The notes: generated from the sequence alone by a model not told the origin. A stretch of 64,000 nt of DNA from Halalkalibacter alkalisediminis (GCF_028610705.1 NZ_JAQQWT010000003.1:233412-297411), one strand, 5' to 3'. Positions 33,601-42,214 are shown, counted from the first letter of the stretch. Numbers and translations are program-made.

Positions 33601-34569
33601 CTATAATTTCTTTTTATCCGCATCGTTCCACAAGCGATCCTTAATGTGTAAATATTCCTCTAATTCATGCATGATGTATAGCAAAGCTGATCGCACTTCA
33701 AATTCTTCCCTCGAAGTCGGCAATGGCATTTCTTCAAATCCTTCTTTCATTGTTTTAATTCGATCTAAAAAATAGGGTACTCGATTAACTGGACTTACTG
33801 ATTTACTTAACTCGTCTAAAAGGTTGGCAACCGTTTCACTCTGTTCAACAGTATGGTTCATTTTAGATACATAAGGCATCATTCTCTCTATGATCTCAAA
33901 TTGTTTTTCTCGCATTTTAAAATAATAATAATACTGGTCTTCATAACGTAGAATATGATTTTGTATATTCCTCATTGCAAGGTTTTTTCCATTTTGTAAT
34001 AAATCAACGGTTTCAGGAATTTCTTTTCCATCCCAATTACTTTCACCATATCTTAGATAAACAGATAACTCATGTAAAATTGTTTTAAAATGATCTTCTA
34101 TTTCCTTATGATAATGTCTTAAAGCCTTATCACTATTTGGCATATAGAGATTCATTAAAAGAGCAACACCAATACCTATGACAATGAGCAATAGTTCATT
34201 AATGATTAGCGCCGTAGAAATACCTCCAACCGTGTAAAGATGAAGAATAATAACAGAGCTTGTTGCAATTCCCGCATTCATGTTTAGCTTAACAACAATA
34301 GGAATAAAAACGATAATGATCATGGCTAACGTCCATGGTTGATAACCAATCCACTCAAACAAACTACCACTTATAGCCATACCGATCATGCAAGCCACCA
34401 TTCGATCCCACGATACTTTAAGTGAGTCTCTTCTTGTAACGGAAATACAAAGCACTGTGATAATGGCAGCCGATCCATAAAATTCAAGCTGCATGGCTTG
34501 AGCAATTGCTACAGCAAGGCCCGCTCCAACAGCTGTTTTCAACGTACGATAACCAATTTTAAATGGCAT
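33601..34569 (-). CDS. yqjA: aromatic acid exporter family membrane protein YqjA (DUF939)
   Basis: Four to six N-terminal membrane segments (residues 5-145) and a long cytoplasmic helical C-terminal half. The first part (IGYRTLKTAVGAGLAVAIAQ) and the domain layout match the FUSC/ArAE-like YqjA family. The ATG at 34569 has GGGGGAG close upstream; an in-frame TTG four codons earlier is less likely. B. subtilis yqjA also follows the art (yqiXYZ) transporter, as here. The transported compound is unknown. Confidence 0.85.
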   Translation of the reverse strand: MPFKIGYRTLKTAVGAGLAVAIAQAMQLEFYGSAAIITVLCISVTRRDSLKVSWDRMVACMIGMAISGSLFEWIGYQPWTLAMIIIVFIPIVVKLNMNAGIATSSVIILHLYTVGGISTALIINELLLIVIGIGVALLMNLYMPNSDKALRHYHKEIEDHFKTILHELSVYLRYGESNWDGKEIPETVDLLQNGKNLAMRNIQNHILRYEDQYYYYFKMREKQFEIIERMMPYVSKMNHTVEQSETVANLLDELSKSVSPVNRVPYFLDRIKTMKEGFEEMPLPTSREEFEVRSALLYIMHELEEYLHIKDRLWNDADKKKL

Positions 34570-34740
34570 GCGCTCCCCCAAAGTATAAAATTTAATTACA
34601 AAGTGTCATTTATGAACTAGCATCTTAAACTCTACCTACAATGTGTGTTAAAAACCTATAATAGTTTATTAAACATTTCATTCTTCTGTTTTGAGTTTTG
34701 AAATACCTCTTTTGTCGATCCCTACAAAACGAAAGTCACA

Positions 34741-34773
34741 AAAAGACTTACAGTTTTCCACCGTAAGTCTTAC
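34741..34773 (-). terminator. terminator of the art transporter operon
   Basis: Arms AAGACTTAC and GTAAGTCTT around an 11-base loop, followed on the minus strand by TTTTT, just after the artR stop. Confidence 0.8.
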
Positions 34774-34778
34774 ATGCA

Positions 34779-35501
34779 TTATAATACCTTCTCTAAAAAA
34801 TCTCTAGCTCTGTCGGAACGCGGAGCATTAAAAAATTCGTTAGGAGGAGCATCTTCCATTAGAATACCTTGATCCAAAAATAGCACCCGATCAGCTACCT
34901 CACGCGCAAATCCCATTTCATGCGTAACGATGGCCATAGTCATCCCTGACATCGCAAGGTCTTTCATTACTTCAAGTACTTCCTTTACCATTTCAGGATC
35001 AAGCGCTGAAGTCGGCTCATCAAACAACATGACCTCCGGTTCCATCGCAAGAGCACGAGCAATAGCAACACGTTGTTTTTGCCCACCGGATAGACGACTT
35101 GGGTATTCATCTCGCTTTTCAATTAATCCTACTTTCATCAAAAGATCTTCTGCCTTCTCTGTAGCTTCTTGCTTTGTAAGTCCTTTTACAGTCATTGGCG
35201 CATAGATTAAATTCCCTAAAACGGTCATATGTGGAAATAAGTGAAAGTGTTGGAACACCATTCCTATTTGTTGTCTCACTCGAAGTACATTCGTTTTTGG
35301 GTTTGTTAATTCTTCTTGATCCACCCATATTTTACCGGAAGTCGGTTTTTCAAGAAGATTCATACATCTAAGTAAAGTTGACTTTCCTGAACCCGATGGC
35401 CCAATAATCGCTACTACATCACCTTTTTTTATTTCAGTAGTAATCCCTTTTAACACTTCTACTTTCCCAAACGATTTATGCAAATCATCAACCTTAATCA
35501 C
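34779..35501 (-). CDS. artR: amino-acid ABC transporter ATPase ArtR (YqiZ type)
   Basis: Energises the uptake system. Walker [10 protein letters not shown] near residue 34, signature LSGGQKQR near 135 and Walker [13 protein letters not shown] near 156 are intact. The likely start is a GTG at 35501 ([11 protein letters not shown]) about ten bases after AGGAGG; the ATG at 35522 contains that site. The gene overlaps the permease gene. Substrate class (polar or basic amino acids) follows from the operon. Confidence 0.93.
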   Translation of the reverse strand: MIKVDDLHKSFGKVEVLKGITTEIKKGDVVAIIGPSGSGKSTLLRCMNLLEKPTSGKIWVDQEELTNPKTNVLRVRQQIGMVFQHFHLFPHMTVLGNLIYAPMTVKGLTKQEATEKAEDLLMKVGLIEKRDEYPSRLSGGQKQRVAIARALAMEPEVMLFDEPTSALDPEMVKEVLEVMKDLAMSGMTMAIVTHEMGFAREVADRVLFLDQGILMEDAPPNEFFNAPRSDRARDFLEKVL

Positions 35502-36156
35502 TACGTTGCAACCTCCTTTCAATGAGACGACCGATTATCGTCAGTACCATAACTAACAAGTAATAAATCAATCCTACAAAAAGAAGAGCCTCAAAGTATC
35601 TATATATTTGAGCATTTAGAACTTGAGCACGACGCATAAGATCCATAACCCCAATAATAGAAACGATAGCAGATTCTTTCGTTAGATTAATAAACTCATT
35701 AAAAAGAGCTGGTAAAATGTTACGGAACGCTTGAGGTAAGATGATTCTAAGCATCGTAGGACGATACGGGATCCCAAGAGCCTCCGCTGCTTCCTTCTGA
35801 CCTTTGTCCACAGCTTGAATACCGGCACGAATAATTTCTGAAACATAAGCTGCCGAGTTTAAACCAAAAGCAAGAACACCAGCTACATAAGCAGAGATAT
35901 CAAACCCAAATTGCGGGATCCCAAAATAAATTATTGATAATTGCAAGATAAGAGGCGTTCCTCTAAAGACAGATGTATACGCATCTGCAAACCAACGAAG
36001 TACACGAAACCTACCAATTTTGAAAATAGATAAAATAACTCCTAAAATGAGTCCTAACACTAATGCTGCAGATACGAATTGTAACGTGACCCCGATCCCT
36101 TGTAATAAAAAAGGGATATGGGGCACGATTTGGCTAAAGTCCAAATTCATGCCCAA
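35494..36156 (-). CDS. artQ: amino-acid ABC transporter permease ArtQ (YqiY type)
   Basis: Membrane subunit of the HisMQ family with about five membrane segments. The coupling-loop block [20 protein letters not shown] lies near residue 140, and [19 protein letters not shown] follows. The start may be the TTG at 36156 or the ATG two codons later (MNLDFSQ). It follows the binding-protein gene after a hairpin and overlaps artR, the common layout in which the binding protein is made in excess. Confidence 0.92.
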   Translation of the reverse strand: MGMNLDFSQIVPHIPFLLQGIGVTLQFVSAALVLGLILGVILSIFKIGRFRVLRWFADAYTSVFRGTPLILQLSIIYFGIPQFGFDISAYVAGVLAFGLNSAAYVSEIIRAGIQAVDKGQKEAAEALGIPYRPTMLRIILPQAFRNILPALFNEFINLTKESAIVSIIGVMDLMRRAQVLNAQIYRYFEALLFVGLIYYLLVMVLTIIGRLIERRLQRSD

Positions 36157-36193
36157 TTATCCTTCCTGTTTTGTAACTTATTATAAAACATAA

Positions 36194-36228
36194 CACATCC
36201 CGCGACATGAATATAATCGCGGGTGTGT
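36194..36228 (-). other. intercistronic hairpin after the binding-protein gene
   Basis: CACATCCCGCGA (36194-36205) pairs with TCGCGGGTGTG (36217-36227). There is no strong T-run behind it on the minus strand, so it more likely protects the upstream mRNA or partly attenuates transcription into artQR. Confidence 0.6.
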
Positions 36229-36243
36229 CTTAATGACTAATAT

Positions 36244-37056
36244 TTATTGTTGAGCTCCTAGGTGACCTTCTGCAACTGTATCTTCCATTAAAATTGCATC
36301 AATACGCCCAGCTATTAATTCTTGCATAATTTCAGGAATACGATTTAGTTTCACTACTTCAAAACCATACTCTGCAGCAAGTTCTTCTGCTTCCTCTTCT
36401 TGGATTGAACCCAATTGAACCCCAACTTTTAAGCCCTCTAAGTCTTCCAATGTTGAAAGATTAGCGTTTTCTTTAGAAACGATAAGGTTTGTTGCCTCAT
36501 AATAAATATCAGAAAAATTCACATTATTTTTGCGTTCTTCTGTAGGTGTCATACCCGCTAAAACAAAGTCCACACGACCTGCTTCCATCGCAGGAATCAG
36601 CGCATTAAAATCCATATCTTCAATTTTTAATTCATAGCCTAATTCTTGTGTAATGTACTTAGCGATATCAACATCAAAACCAATAATTTCTCCCGTTGCA
36701 AGGTCAATAGATTCGTACGGAGGATAATCTGCTGATGTACCCATTATTAATGTATTCGTTCGTTCCGTTCCTTCTGTTGTATCATCCGTTTCTACAGAAC
36801 CTTCGCCAGCATCGAACCACTTTAAAATTAAATCATCCATTTTTCCACTTTCAATTAACTCATTCAACTGTTCGTTAAACGGTTCCACGAGCTCACTGCC
36901 CTTAGGAAAAGCGATAGCTGACCCTAACTCACCTTCAGTTGGGATTTCAAAACTCACTAATTGTTCACCAGCGTCCTCTTCGGCTCCACAACCAGCTAAT
37001 AAACCTACAGAAAATACTGCAGACATCCCTAACATCATCCACTTTTTCTTCATCAT
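36244..37056 (-). CDS. artP: circularly permuted amino-acid-binding lipoprotein of the Art transporter
   Basis: Extracytoplasmic binding protein, lipid-anchored at Cys23 (lipobox LLAGC). The order of its parts is unusual. Residues 33-82 (SFEIPTEGELGSAIAFPKGS ... LILKWF) are the block that normally forms the very C-terminus. It is followed by an acidic Gly/Thr linker (82-100), then the normal N-terminus (TLIMGTSADYPPYE at 102-115), GMTPTEERK and GVQLGSIQEE, and the protein stops after EDTVAEGHLGAQQ, where the missing C-terminal block would begin. DAGE occurs on both sides of the moved block (residues 28-31 and 82-85). All core pieces of the fold are present once, so it should fold and bind. 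Start at the first of two adjacent ATGs. Confidence 0.93.
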   Translation of the reverse strand: MMKKKWMMLGMSAVFSVGLLAGCGAEEDAGEQLVSFEIPTEGELGSAIAFPKGSELVEPFNEQLNELIESGKMDDLILKWFDAGEGSVETDDTTEGTERTNTLIMGTSADYPPYESIDLATGEIIGFDVDIAKYITQELGYELKIEDMDFNALIPAMEAGRVDFVLAGMTPTEERKNNVNFSDIYYEATNLIVSKENANLSTLEDLEGLKVGVQLGSIQEEEAEELAAEYGFEVVKLNRIPEIMQELIAGRIDAILMEDTVAEGHLGAQQ

Positions 37057-37106
37057 TAAACCCCCGCTATTTTCTCTAGTAATATAATATTTATTCTTGT
37101 ACATGC

Positions 37107-37134
37107 ATATTAACACATTGTTTTATGAATGCAA
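37107..37134 (-). promoter_or_regulatory. promoter of the art operon
   Basis: Minus-strand TTGCAT (37129-37134) and TAATAT (37107-37112), 16 bases apart, with TG one base before the -10 box. Confidence 0.5.
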
Positions 37135-37289
37135 ATACTTTTGTCACGAAAAAACGTTCTTTATTATAAATAGCATATTCAACTTATAGTTTCAATATGT
37201 TAGACAGGTTTTCTTTCAAACTTATTCGGCATTTCTGTATATTTAAATATTATTTAATAATAAGAAAACAACCATTTTATCGTTCCAAT

Positions 37290-37332
37290 CAAAAAGTGAC
37301 TCAATAGCTATTAACTATTTGAGTCACTTTTG
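37290..37332 (-). terminator. terminator of the small lipoprotein gene
   Basis: AAAAGTGACTCAA and its complement around a 13-base loop, then a T-run on the minus strand. Confidence 0.8.
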
Positions 37333-37357
37333 TCATATGTTGTCATGTTAAGAATTC

Positions 37358-37504
37358 TTAATTAGTTGTTTCTTCGTCTACAGGCTCATCAATTGTTGCT
37401 GGATCCTCTAAAGGTGCGTTCTCATCAACTGGTTCTCCACAAGCTGCTAATACACTAATGGAAAGGGCTCCTGCTAAAACCGTATAAAGTAGTTTCTTGC
37501 TCAT
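37358..37504 (-). CDS. small lipoprotein, 48 aa
   Basis: MSKKLLYTVLAGALSISVLA followed by ACG gives a lipobox; the mature peptide is only about 26 residues, strongly acidic and proline-rich (EPVDENAPLEDPATIDEPVD). AAAGGAGG lies nine bases before the ATG at 37504; the frame is open further upstream, but that part does not look translated. Own terminator. No family recognised; its extreme acidity could reflect surface exposure in an alkaliphile, which is inference. Confidence 0.7.
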   Translation of the reverse strand: MSKKLLYTVLAGALSISVLAACGEPVDENAPLEDPATIDEPVDEETTN

Positions 37505-37772
37505 CGTAAATTCCTCCTTTGTAGTTGGGTTGGAATTTGCTTTGTAAGATGTGCTTCCAACTGTACCTATCATACTAAACTACCTGGTTCGTTAGAAGAT
37601 TATCGCTCTCATTTACAATTTTTTACAAATTATTTTGACATTCTCACAATCTCTATAGTACTTTTTGACAGTTCAAGAGGTGCCGTTATTCTTTGCACGT
37701 AAAAAAGAACATATGATCAATACAATAGCTGTAAAATCTAATGTTTCACGGCTGTTGTTTAAATCTATTTCT

Positions 37773-39551
37773 TTAGTTACTTGCGGGAAGAATTACTTCT
37801 AATGTTGTTCCTTTTCCTGCTTCACTGTATATATTTAAAACGCCATTATGATGTTCGATAATTTTATAACAAACCATAAGACCTAAACCCGTTCCCTTTT
37901 CTTTTGTAGAATAAAAAGGTTCTCCAAGGCGATCAATTCGCTCACTTGGTATGCCACAACCATTGTCCTCTACTTGTATACAAACTTGATTATCTGGATG
38001 CTTTAAGATTCGTACATGAATAGTCCCTTTATCTGTTAGAGCTTCAATTGCATTTCTTAATAAGTTAATAAACACTTGCTTTAATTGCTTCTCCAGACCA
38101 TAAATCGCTGGTACTTGTTCATATTCAAACTCCAATGTCACATTATTCATATTTGATTGAGCCTTGGTTAGCGTTAAGATTTGCTCAAGAAGTACTTGAA
38201 TATCAATTTTACTAAAAACACTCTCAACATTTGGTTTGGCTAAAGTAAGATACTCATATATAATGGCTTCCACTCTCTCAAGCTCCTCCATTACTAAACT
38301 TAAATAAAAGGGTTTAACCTCTTGTTCTTTCTGAAAGAGTTGGAGGAACCCTTTAACTGTTGTTAGTGGATTTCGAATCTCATGAGCAACTCCCGCAGCA
38401 AGTTGAGCAACGACTGATAATTTATCAGATTTTCTAATAAGGTCATCTACTTTTTTTCGCTCTGAAAGATCTTTTAAGATTGTTCTAAAAGCTGGTTTTC
38501 CTTTGAATGTTATGAGAGTGGTTGTTGCTTCTGCATCGAACTTCTTCCCATCCAACCTCTTTAATGTATAGACGGAATTAGTCATTTCTTTCTTACCCGT
38601 TAAAAGCATTCTATAATTTTCACGCATCCTAGCCTGATCTTGGGCTACTACTATTTCGGATAAATTCAAGGCACCTTCTGAAAAGCTTCTAATACCAAAG
38701 AGTTTCTTGCCCGCTGGATTAATGTATATAATTTCCTTTCCGTTGTGTACGGAAATGGTTTCAGGTGACTTTTCAACCAAACTTCTATAGTTCATTTCAC
38801 TCTCTTTTAATTCTTTCTCCATTTTCTTTCGATTGCTAATATTAATAAAATAAAGGGTTACTTGATCATCAGAACGATATGCCCTCACATCGAACCACTC
38901 ATCTTGATCCTTTTTATACACTTCAAATTGTGTGTATTCTTCACCTGCTAATAATTGATAAAATTTACTTAAAAGTTCTTCATCATTATTTTGTTTTAAA
39001 TAAGTCCAAAAATCATTACTTAGTAATTCTTCCATACTACGATTAAACAATTTTTCCGCTGCTTCATTTGCATATAGGAACTGACCATCTAGCCTAATCG
39101 TAATAATAGTATCTTTAATCCCATCTAATATTTTTTTAGGTAAACGAACTTCATCGCGATCACGTAATTTAGATTCGAGCATGGAGAAATCGACATCGTC
39201 AAACGTGGTCACAATTTTATCTAACTGAACATGGTAATATCCCTGATTTAGGTCAGAAACATCCGTAACCGTGAACAGTGTTGTTTGAAGATAACCATTT
39301 CCGTGTAAGATGAGCTTTTCCACCTGTTTTTGCTGCATCCCTCTTTTAATGATCGGTTCTTTTTTCATAAGGTCTTCATTAGCCTCATAAATGACAAACG
39401 ATTCAATTGATAACAACAGAAGTTCCTCTTTGGTATAACCTACATGTTCACAGAAAGCTCGATTAACGAACAAAAATTCTCCATTATCATTAAGAATTGC
39501 TTGTCCCTGTAATGATGCCTCTAAGCATGATGAAAAAACAGAACCATTCAT
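37773..39551 (-). CDS. multi-PAS sensor histidine kinase (sporulation-kinase type)
   Basis: Cytoplasmic kinase of about 592 aa with no membrane segment. Three PAS domains (roughly residues 5-115, 135-250 and 255-370) precede a HisKA domain with AAGVAHEIRNPLTTVKGFLQ around 382-401 and an ATPase domain with INLLRNAIEAL near 505, VEDNGCGIP and KGTGLGLMV. The H-box and PAS array resemble KinA/KinE-type phosphorelay kinases. No response regulator gene is adjacent, which fits an orphan sporulation kinase feeding Spo0F. The ATG at 39551 is chosen because AAGGAGA lies seven bases upstream; the frame continues open for 68 codons before it. Confidence 0.88.
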   Translation of the reverse strand: MNGSVFSSCLEASLQGQAILNDNGEFLFVNRAFCEHVGYTKEELLLLSIESFVIYEANEDLMKKEPIIKRGMQQKQVEKLILHGNGYLQTTLFTVTDVSDLNQGYYHVQLDKIVTTFDDVDFSMLESKLRDRDEVRLPKKILDGIKDTIITIRLDGQFLYANEAAEKLFNRSMEELLSNDFWTYLKQNNDEELLSKFYQLLAGEEYTQFEVYKKDQDEWFDVRAYRSDDQVTLYFINISNRKKMEKELKESEMNYRSLVEKSPETISVHNGKEIIYINPAGKKLFGIRSFSEGALNLSEIVVAQDQARMRENYRMLLTGKKEMTNSVYTLKRLDGKKFDAEATTTLITFKGKPAFRTILKDLSERKKVDDLIRKSDKLSVVAQLAAGVAHEIRNPLTTVKGFLQLFQKEQEVKPFYLSLVMEELERVEAIIYEYLTLAKPNVESVFSKIDIQVLLEQILTLTKAQSNMNNVTLEFEYEQVPAIYGLEKQLKQVFINLLRNAIEALTDKGTIHVRILKHPDNQVCIQVEDNGCGIPSERIDRLGEPFYSTKEKGTGLGLMVCYKIIEHHNGVLNIYSEAGKGTTLEVILPASN

Positions 39552-39790
39552 TGACATTCTCCTTAAAAACTCTATTATCGATAAAATTCTCCATCCTTCC
39601 ACAAAACCCTTTATATTTTTTATGTAGGTAACAGACAATTTTTCATATGCTTTATGCTCCCAAAAAAACTTATGATTAGATCTACATACCACTTTCTCCA
39701 AGTACTTGTAAGACAAAGCCTTTTTAAAATCCATAATTTTTATCTTTACCACCATATTTTTTTCAATGATTATTTATAAGTTTATTAAAG

Positions 39791-39826
39791 CAAAAGAGAG
39801 TTCAGCCTTTGAACTCTCTTTTTTTA
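39791..39826 (-). terminator. terminator after the catalase remnant
   Basis: Stem AAAGAGAGTTCA with its complement around a short loop, then TTTTT-rich sequence. Confidence 0.8.
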
Positions 39827-39828
39827 CC

Positions 39829-40425
39829 TTATCCCATATGAGGTGGCATATGAGGTCCTTTGGGAAGCATCGTATTATGCACGTAAGGTGGAGCTGGTCT
39901 TAATTTAGGAATCTTTCTAAACGGTTTCGGGTTATGATAATATTTAAACTCACCTAATCCATCCATACTTGGTCCTTGCGCCCAACGTCCTTCTTTACTA
40001 GCTGTACCACCTGATAAATCATAAAAATCATACGCGACTTCTTGCTTCTCAAGCTCACGTGGGAATGTACTAGGAACAACAATATTTTCTTTTTCTTCTA
40101 ATTCGCAAATGGCTGCATACCACTGATTTTGATGCATGGTATCACGCACAATTAAAAAAGACAGCATATCTTTTACACCAGGGTCGGTTGTCATTTCGTA
40201 TAGTCTGACTGCTTGGAGGCGTCCTTGTGACTCATATGTTAAGTTCAATCGAAAGTCAGCTAATATATTCCCGCTGGCATTAATGTACGACGCAGTCCAT
40301 GGGTTTCCTACACTATCGGCGGGCATTGCGCCAAGTCCACTCACAATCGCATGTTGAGGGTTCATCCCACCTAACACAGCTCCAATTTTAGGATAAGCAC
40401 TTTTATCTATTTGTCTAAGAGGCAT
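39829..40425 (-). pseudogene. 5'-truncated manganese catalase
   Basis: The 198 codons match the C-terminal two thirds of manganese catalases of the YdbD type: GAVLGGMNPQHAIVSGLGAM, then ASGNILADFRLNLTYESQGR and LIVRDTMHQNQW, with the usual C-terminal PAPPYVHNT. The first 90 or so residues of the four-helix bundle, which supply two glutamate and one histidine metal ligands, are missing. Upstream of the first ATG there is no ribosome-binding site and the cotX terminator follows at once. The dinuclear centre cannot form as in the full enzyme. A short spore-coat protein made from the remnant is possible but unsupported. Confidence 0.75.
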
Positions 40426-40440
40426 TTTAAAAGATAAATC

Positions 40441-40473
40441 AAAAAAAGAGGACGGGAAATCCCGCCTCTACCT
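40441..40473 (-). terminator. terminator of the first cotX-like gene
   Basis: Stem GAGGCGGGA/TCCCGTCCTC on the minus strand followed by seven T. Confidence 0.85.
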
Positions 40474-40477
40474 CAGT

Positions 40478-40942
40478 TTAAAGAACGTCAAGATTTACTA
40501 GTAACGCTAGGAGAATTTGAAGCAATAGTTGGATGTTTACACCGATTTGTGTATCAGTTGTTGTTACCTCAACGTTGCGAGAGTTTTCAATAACTGTTTT
40601 TTGATAGTTCATTTGCTTGGTTTTAGTGCTTTGAAGTAATTCTTGAGTGATTTGCTCTGCTTGATCGGCACTTGCAACAGAGATGCTGATCACTAATGCG
40701 ATCGCTGCTTGTAAAGAAGCTTGTAATGACACAGCTGCTTTCGTATCTGTTGAACTCACCGTTACATCGCAAGAGTCTTTAATGAAAATATACTCCTCTG
40801 AGAACTGTAATGTTTTATCTACTTGACCAGCAACTTGTTCTACATCTGCATCGTCAGTTGGATGACATGCTTTCGTGTCAAGTGCTGACCACCTTGATTC
40901 TTTCTTTTTAGATGAATAGTATACGTCTTGATTCATGTTCAT
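40478..40942 (-). CDS. cotX: spore coat protein CotX family, longer paralogue
   Basis: A 154-aa coat/crust protein with two copies of the CotX/CotV repeat: residues 53-87 (IKDSCDVTVSSTDTKAAVSL...) and 118-154 (IENSRNVEVTTTDTQIGVNI...), each polar stretch followed by a very hydrophobic helix. The N-terminal 50 residues are basic and polar. It is 70-80 % alike over the repeats to the gene at 41127, so the two are tandem duplicates. Each has its own ribosome-binding site, terminator and similar sporulation promoter. In B. subtilis CotX-Y-Z form the outermost crust. Confidence 0.9.
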   Translation of the reverse strand: MNMNQDVYYSSKKKESRWSALDTKACHPTDDADVEQVAGQVDKTLQFSEEYIFIKDSCDVTVSSTDTKAAVSLQASLQAAIALVISISVASADQAEQITQELLQSTKTKQMNYQKTVIENSRNVEVTTTDTQIGVNIQLLLQILLALLVNLDVL

Positions 40943-40964
40943 TTCCTCCTTTCCGTTTCTAATT

Positions 40965-40996
40965 TACACTATGTCTCTACGTGAAATTTGCTTGGT
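40965..40996 (-). promoter_or_regulatory. putative SigK promoter of the longer cotX-like gene
   Basis: Minus-strand CATAGTGTA (40965-40973) fits the SigK -10 CATANNNTA. An ACCAAGCAAAT block (40986-40996), 12 bases further upstream, is shared exactly with the paralogue's promoter at the same distance. The classical AC -35 box is not well placed, so GerE or another factor might bind this block. Confidence 0.6.
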
Positions 40997-41041
40997 TATT
41001 AGCCTTGGTTCATGTGTCTAATTTTCATTTTGCATTAGATG

Positions 41042-41084
41042 AAAAGAGAGAACGCCTCCAAACACGTTGAAGAAGCTCTCTTTT
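41042..41084 (-). terminator. terminator of the second cotX-like gene
   Basis: AAAAGAGAG and CTCTCTTTT arms with a partly paired 25-base centre, ending in T-rich sequence on the minus strand. Confidence 0.65.
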
Positions 41085-41126
41085 ACTGGTATCTATATTC
41101 AACGATGAATGTTCCCTTAGTTAAAC

Positions 41127-41504
41127 CTATAAAACATCTAGATTTACTAATAATGCTAAAAGAATTTGTAGCAACAGTTGAATATTAACTCCAACTTGTG
41201 TATCTGTTGTCGTTACATCTACATTTTTAGAGTTTTCGATTACCGTTTTTTGTATAGTCACTTGCTTCGTTTTGGTTGTTTGTAATAATTCTTGAGTGAT
41301 GCTTTTTGCTTGTTCACTACTCGCAACGGAAATGCTTATCACTAATGCGATTGCCGCTTGTAAGGAAGCTTGTAATGATACTGCTGCTTTCGTATCTGTT
41401 GAGCTTACTGTTACATCACATGAATCTTTAATAAAAATTAGCTCTTCCGATTGTTGCAACGTTTTATTTAATTGATCAGCATCTTGTGAAATCTGTTGAC
41501 TCAT
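41127..41504 (-). CDS. cotX2: spore coat protein CotX family, shorter paralogue
   Basis: A 125-aa paralogue of the neighbouring cotX-like gene with the same two repeats (IKDSCDVTVSSTDTKAAVSL and IENSKNVDVTTTDTQVGVNI) but only about 20 residues before them. AAAGGAGG precedes the ATG. The pair, plus the small gene at 41652, forms a coat cluster of monocistronic units with SigK-like promoters. The symbol is provisional; CotV would be an equally fair name. Confidence 0.88.
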   Translation of the reverse strand: MSQQISQDADQLNKTLQQSEELIFIKDSCDVTVSSTDTKAAVSLQASLQAAIALVISISVASSEQAKSITQELLQTTKTKQVTIQKTVIENSKNVDVTTTDTQVGVNIQLLLQILLALLVNLDVL

Positions 41505-41533
41505 TTTTCAATTCCTCCTTTTCCGTTCTAATG

Positions 41534-41565
41534 TAAACTATGAACACTTAGGATATTTGCTTGGT
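41534..41565 (-). promoter_or_regulatory. putative SigK promoter of the shorter cotX-like gene
   Basis: Minus-strand CATAGTTTA (41534-41542) with the ACCAAGCAAAT block at 41555-41565, the same spacing as in the paralogue's promoter. Confidence 0.6.
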
Positions 41566-41602
41566 CGTTTGCCTCAAGCTTAGCGCCTAAATTGAAATGG
41601 CC

Positions 41603-41636
41603 TATAAAAAAATGGCCCCTAATCTGAGAGGCCATC
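41603..41636 (-). terminator. terminator of the 106-aa gene
   Basis: ATGGCC/GGCCAT arms around a 12-base partly paired loop, followed on the minus strand by seven T. Confidence 0.75.
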
Positions 41637-41651
41637 TAACAAGTAAGTTAT

Positions 41652-41972
41652 TTATTTTAATTTATTTAAAAACATTTTTACTTTATCTAAATCATTGTTG
41701 CTTTTTATAATCTTTTGCAGGGATTCATGAACAACTGGATTAGTTGTGTTTTGAGCCTCTACTTTAGGCTGATCCTTACTCTGAAAATCTTGTTCGCTTA
41801 GTGTTTTATTTTGATTTTCTAAGAAGCTTTCTACTTCTGATTGTATTTCACCAACTACCTTTTTTACTTTCTCTTTATCCTCTTCTGACAAGTCAGAAAC
41901 AGGTGTAACATTATGCTTACTTAAAACCTTCTTGACCATTATATCCATCAGGTCTTGTTGATAATTTCCCAT
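41652..41972 (-). CDS. hypothetical protein in the spore coat cluster, 106 aa
   Basis: A hydrophilic helical protein (LMDIMVKKVLSKHNV, then LSEEDKEKVKKVVGEIQSEV) with a low-complexity Gln/Asn centre and a helical end (LDKVKMFLNKL). No signal or membrane segment. A SigK-like promoter lies before it and two cotX genes follow on the same strand, so a coat or crust role is plausible by context only. Confidence 0.65.
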   Translation of the reverse strand: MGNYQQDLMDIMVKKVLSKHNVTPVSDLSEEDKEKVKKVVGEIQSEVESFLENQNKTLSEQDFQSKDQPKVEAQNTTNPVVHESLQKIIKSNNDLDKVKMFLNKLK

Positions 41973-42015
41973 AATCAGGCATCCTTTCTTACTGAGTGTA
42001 GCCGAATGGCATTAT

Positions 42016-42044
42016 TAGCATATGATACAAGCGCTCGGGATGTG
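42016..42044 (-). promoter_or_regulatory. putative SigK promoter of the 106-aa gene
   Basis: Minus-strand CATATGCTA (42016-42024) fits CATANNNTA, with an AC 17 bases upstream (42042-42043), as in the SigK consensus. Confidence 0.5.
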
Positions 42045-42120
42045 TAACTATGTCTAGAGAATAGGCTAAAGGGGAATTGAAATTAGTCGAATTTTCAAAG
42101 ACGTAAGACATTTAGAACAA

Positions 42121-42163
42121 AAAACAACGCATTGGGAACATCAAACCCAATACGTTTGTTTTT
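42121..42163 (-). terminator. terminator of the BCCT transporter locus
   Basis: ATTGGG/CCCAAT extended by AACG/CGTTT pairs, with a T-run on the minus strand. Confidence 0.75.
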
Positions 42164-42214
42164 ACTTTTAGTATCACTTATAGTAATTGAACTTATTTCT
42201 CATCTCACATACTG

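Noticed and set aside
37113-37140. Possible arginine-repressor box before artP
   Set aside because: Only one half-site (TGAAT) is good; the second half has too many mismatches.
40478-41504. Hydrophobic repeats of the CotX pair considered as amyloid or bacteriocin genes
   Set aside because: Motifs, size and SigK-like promoters fit the CotX/CotV family better; no export or immunity genes are nearby.
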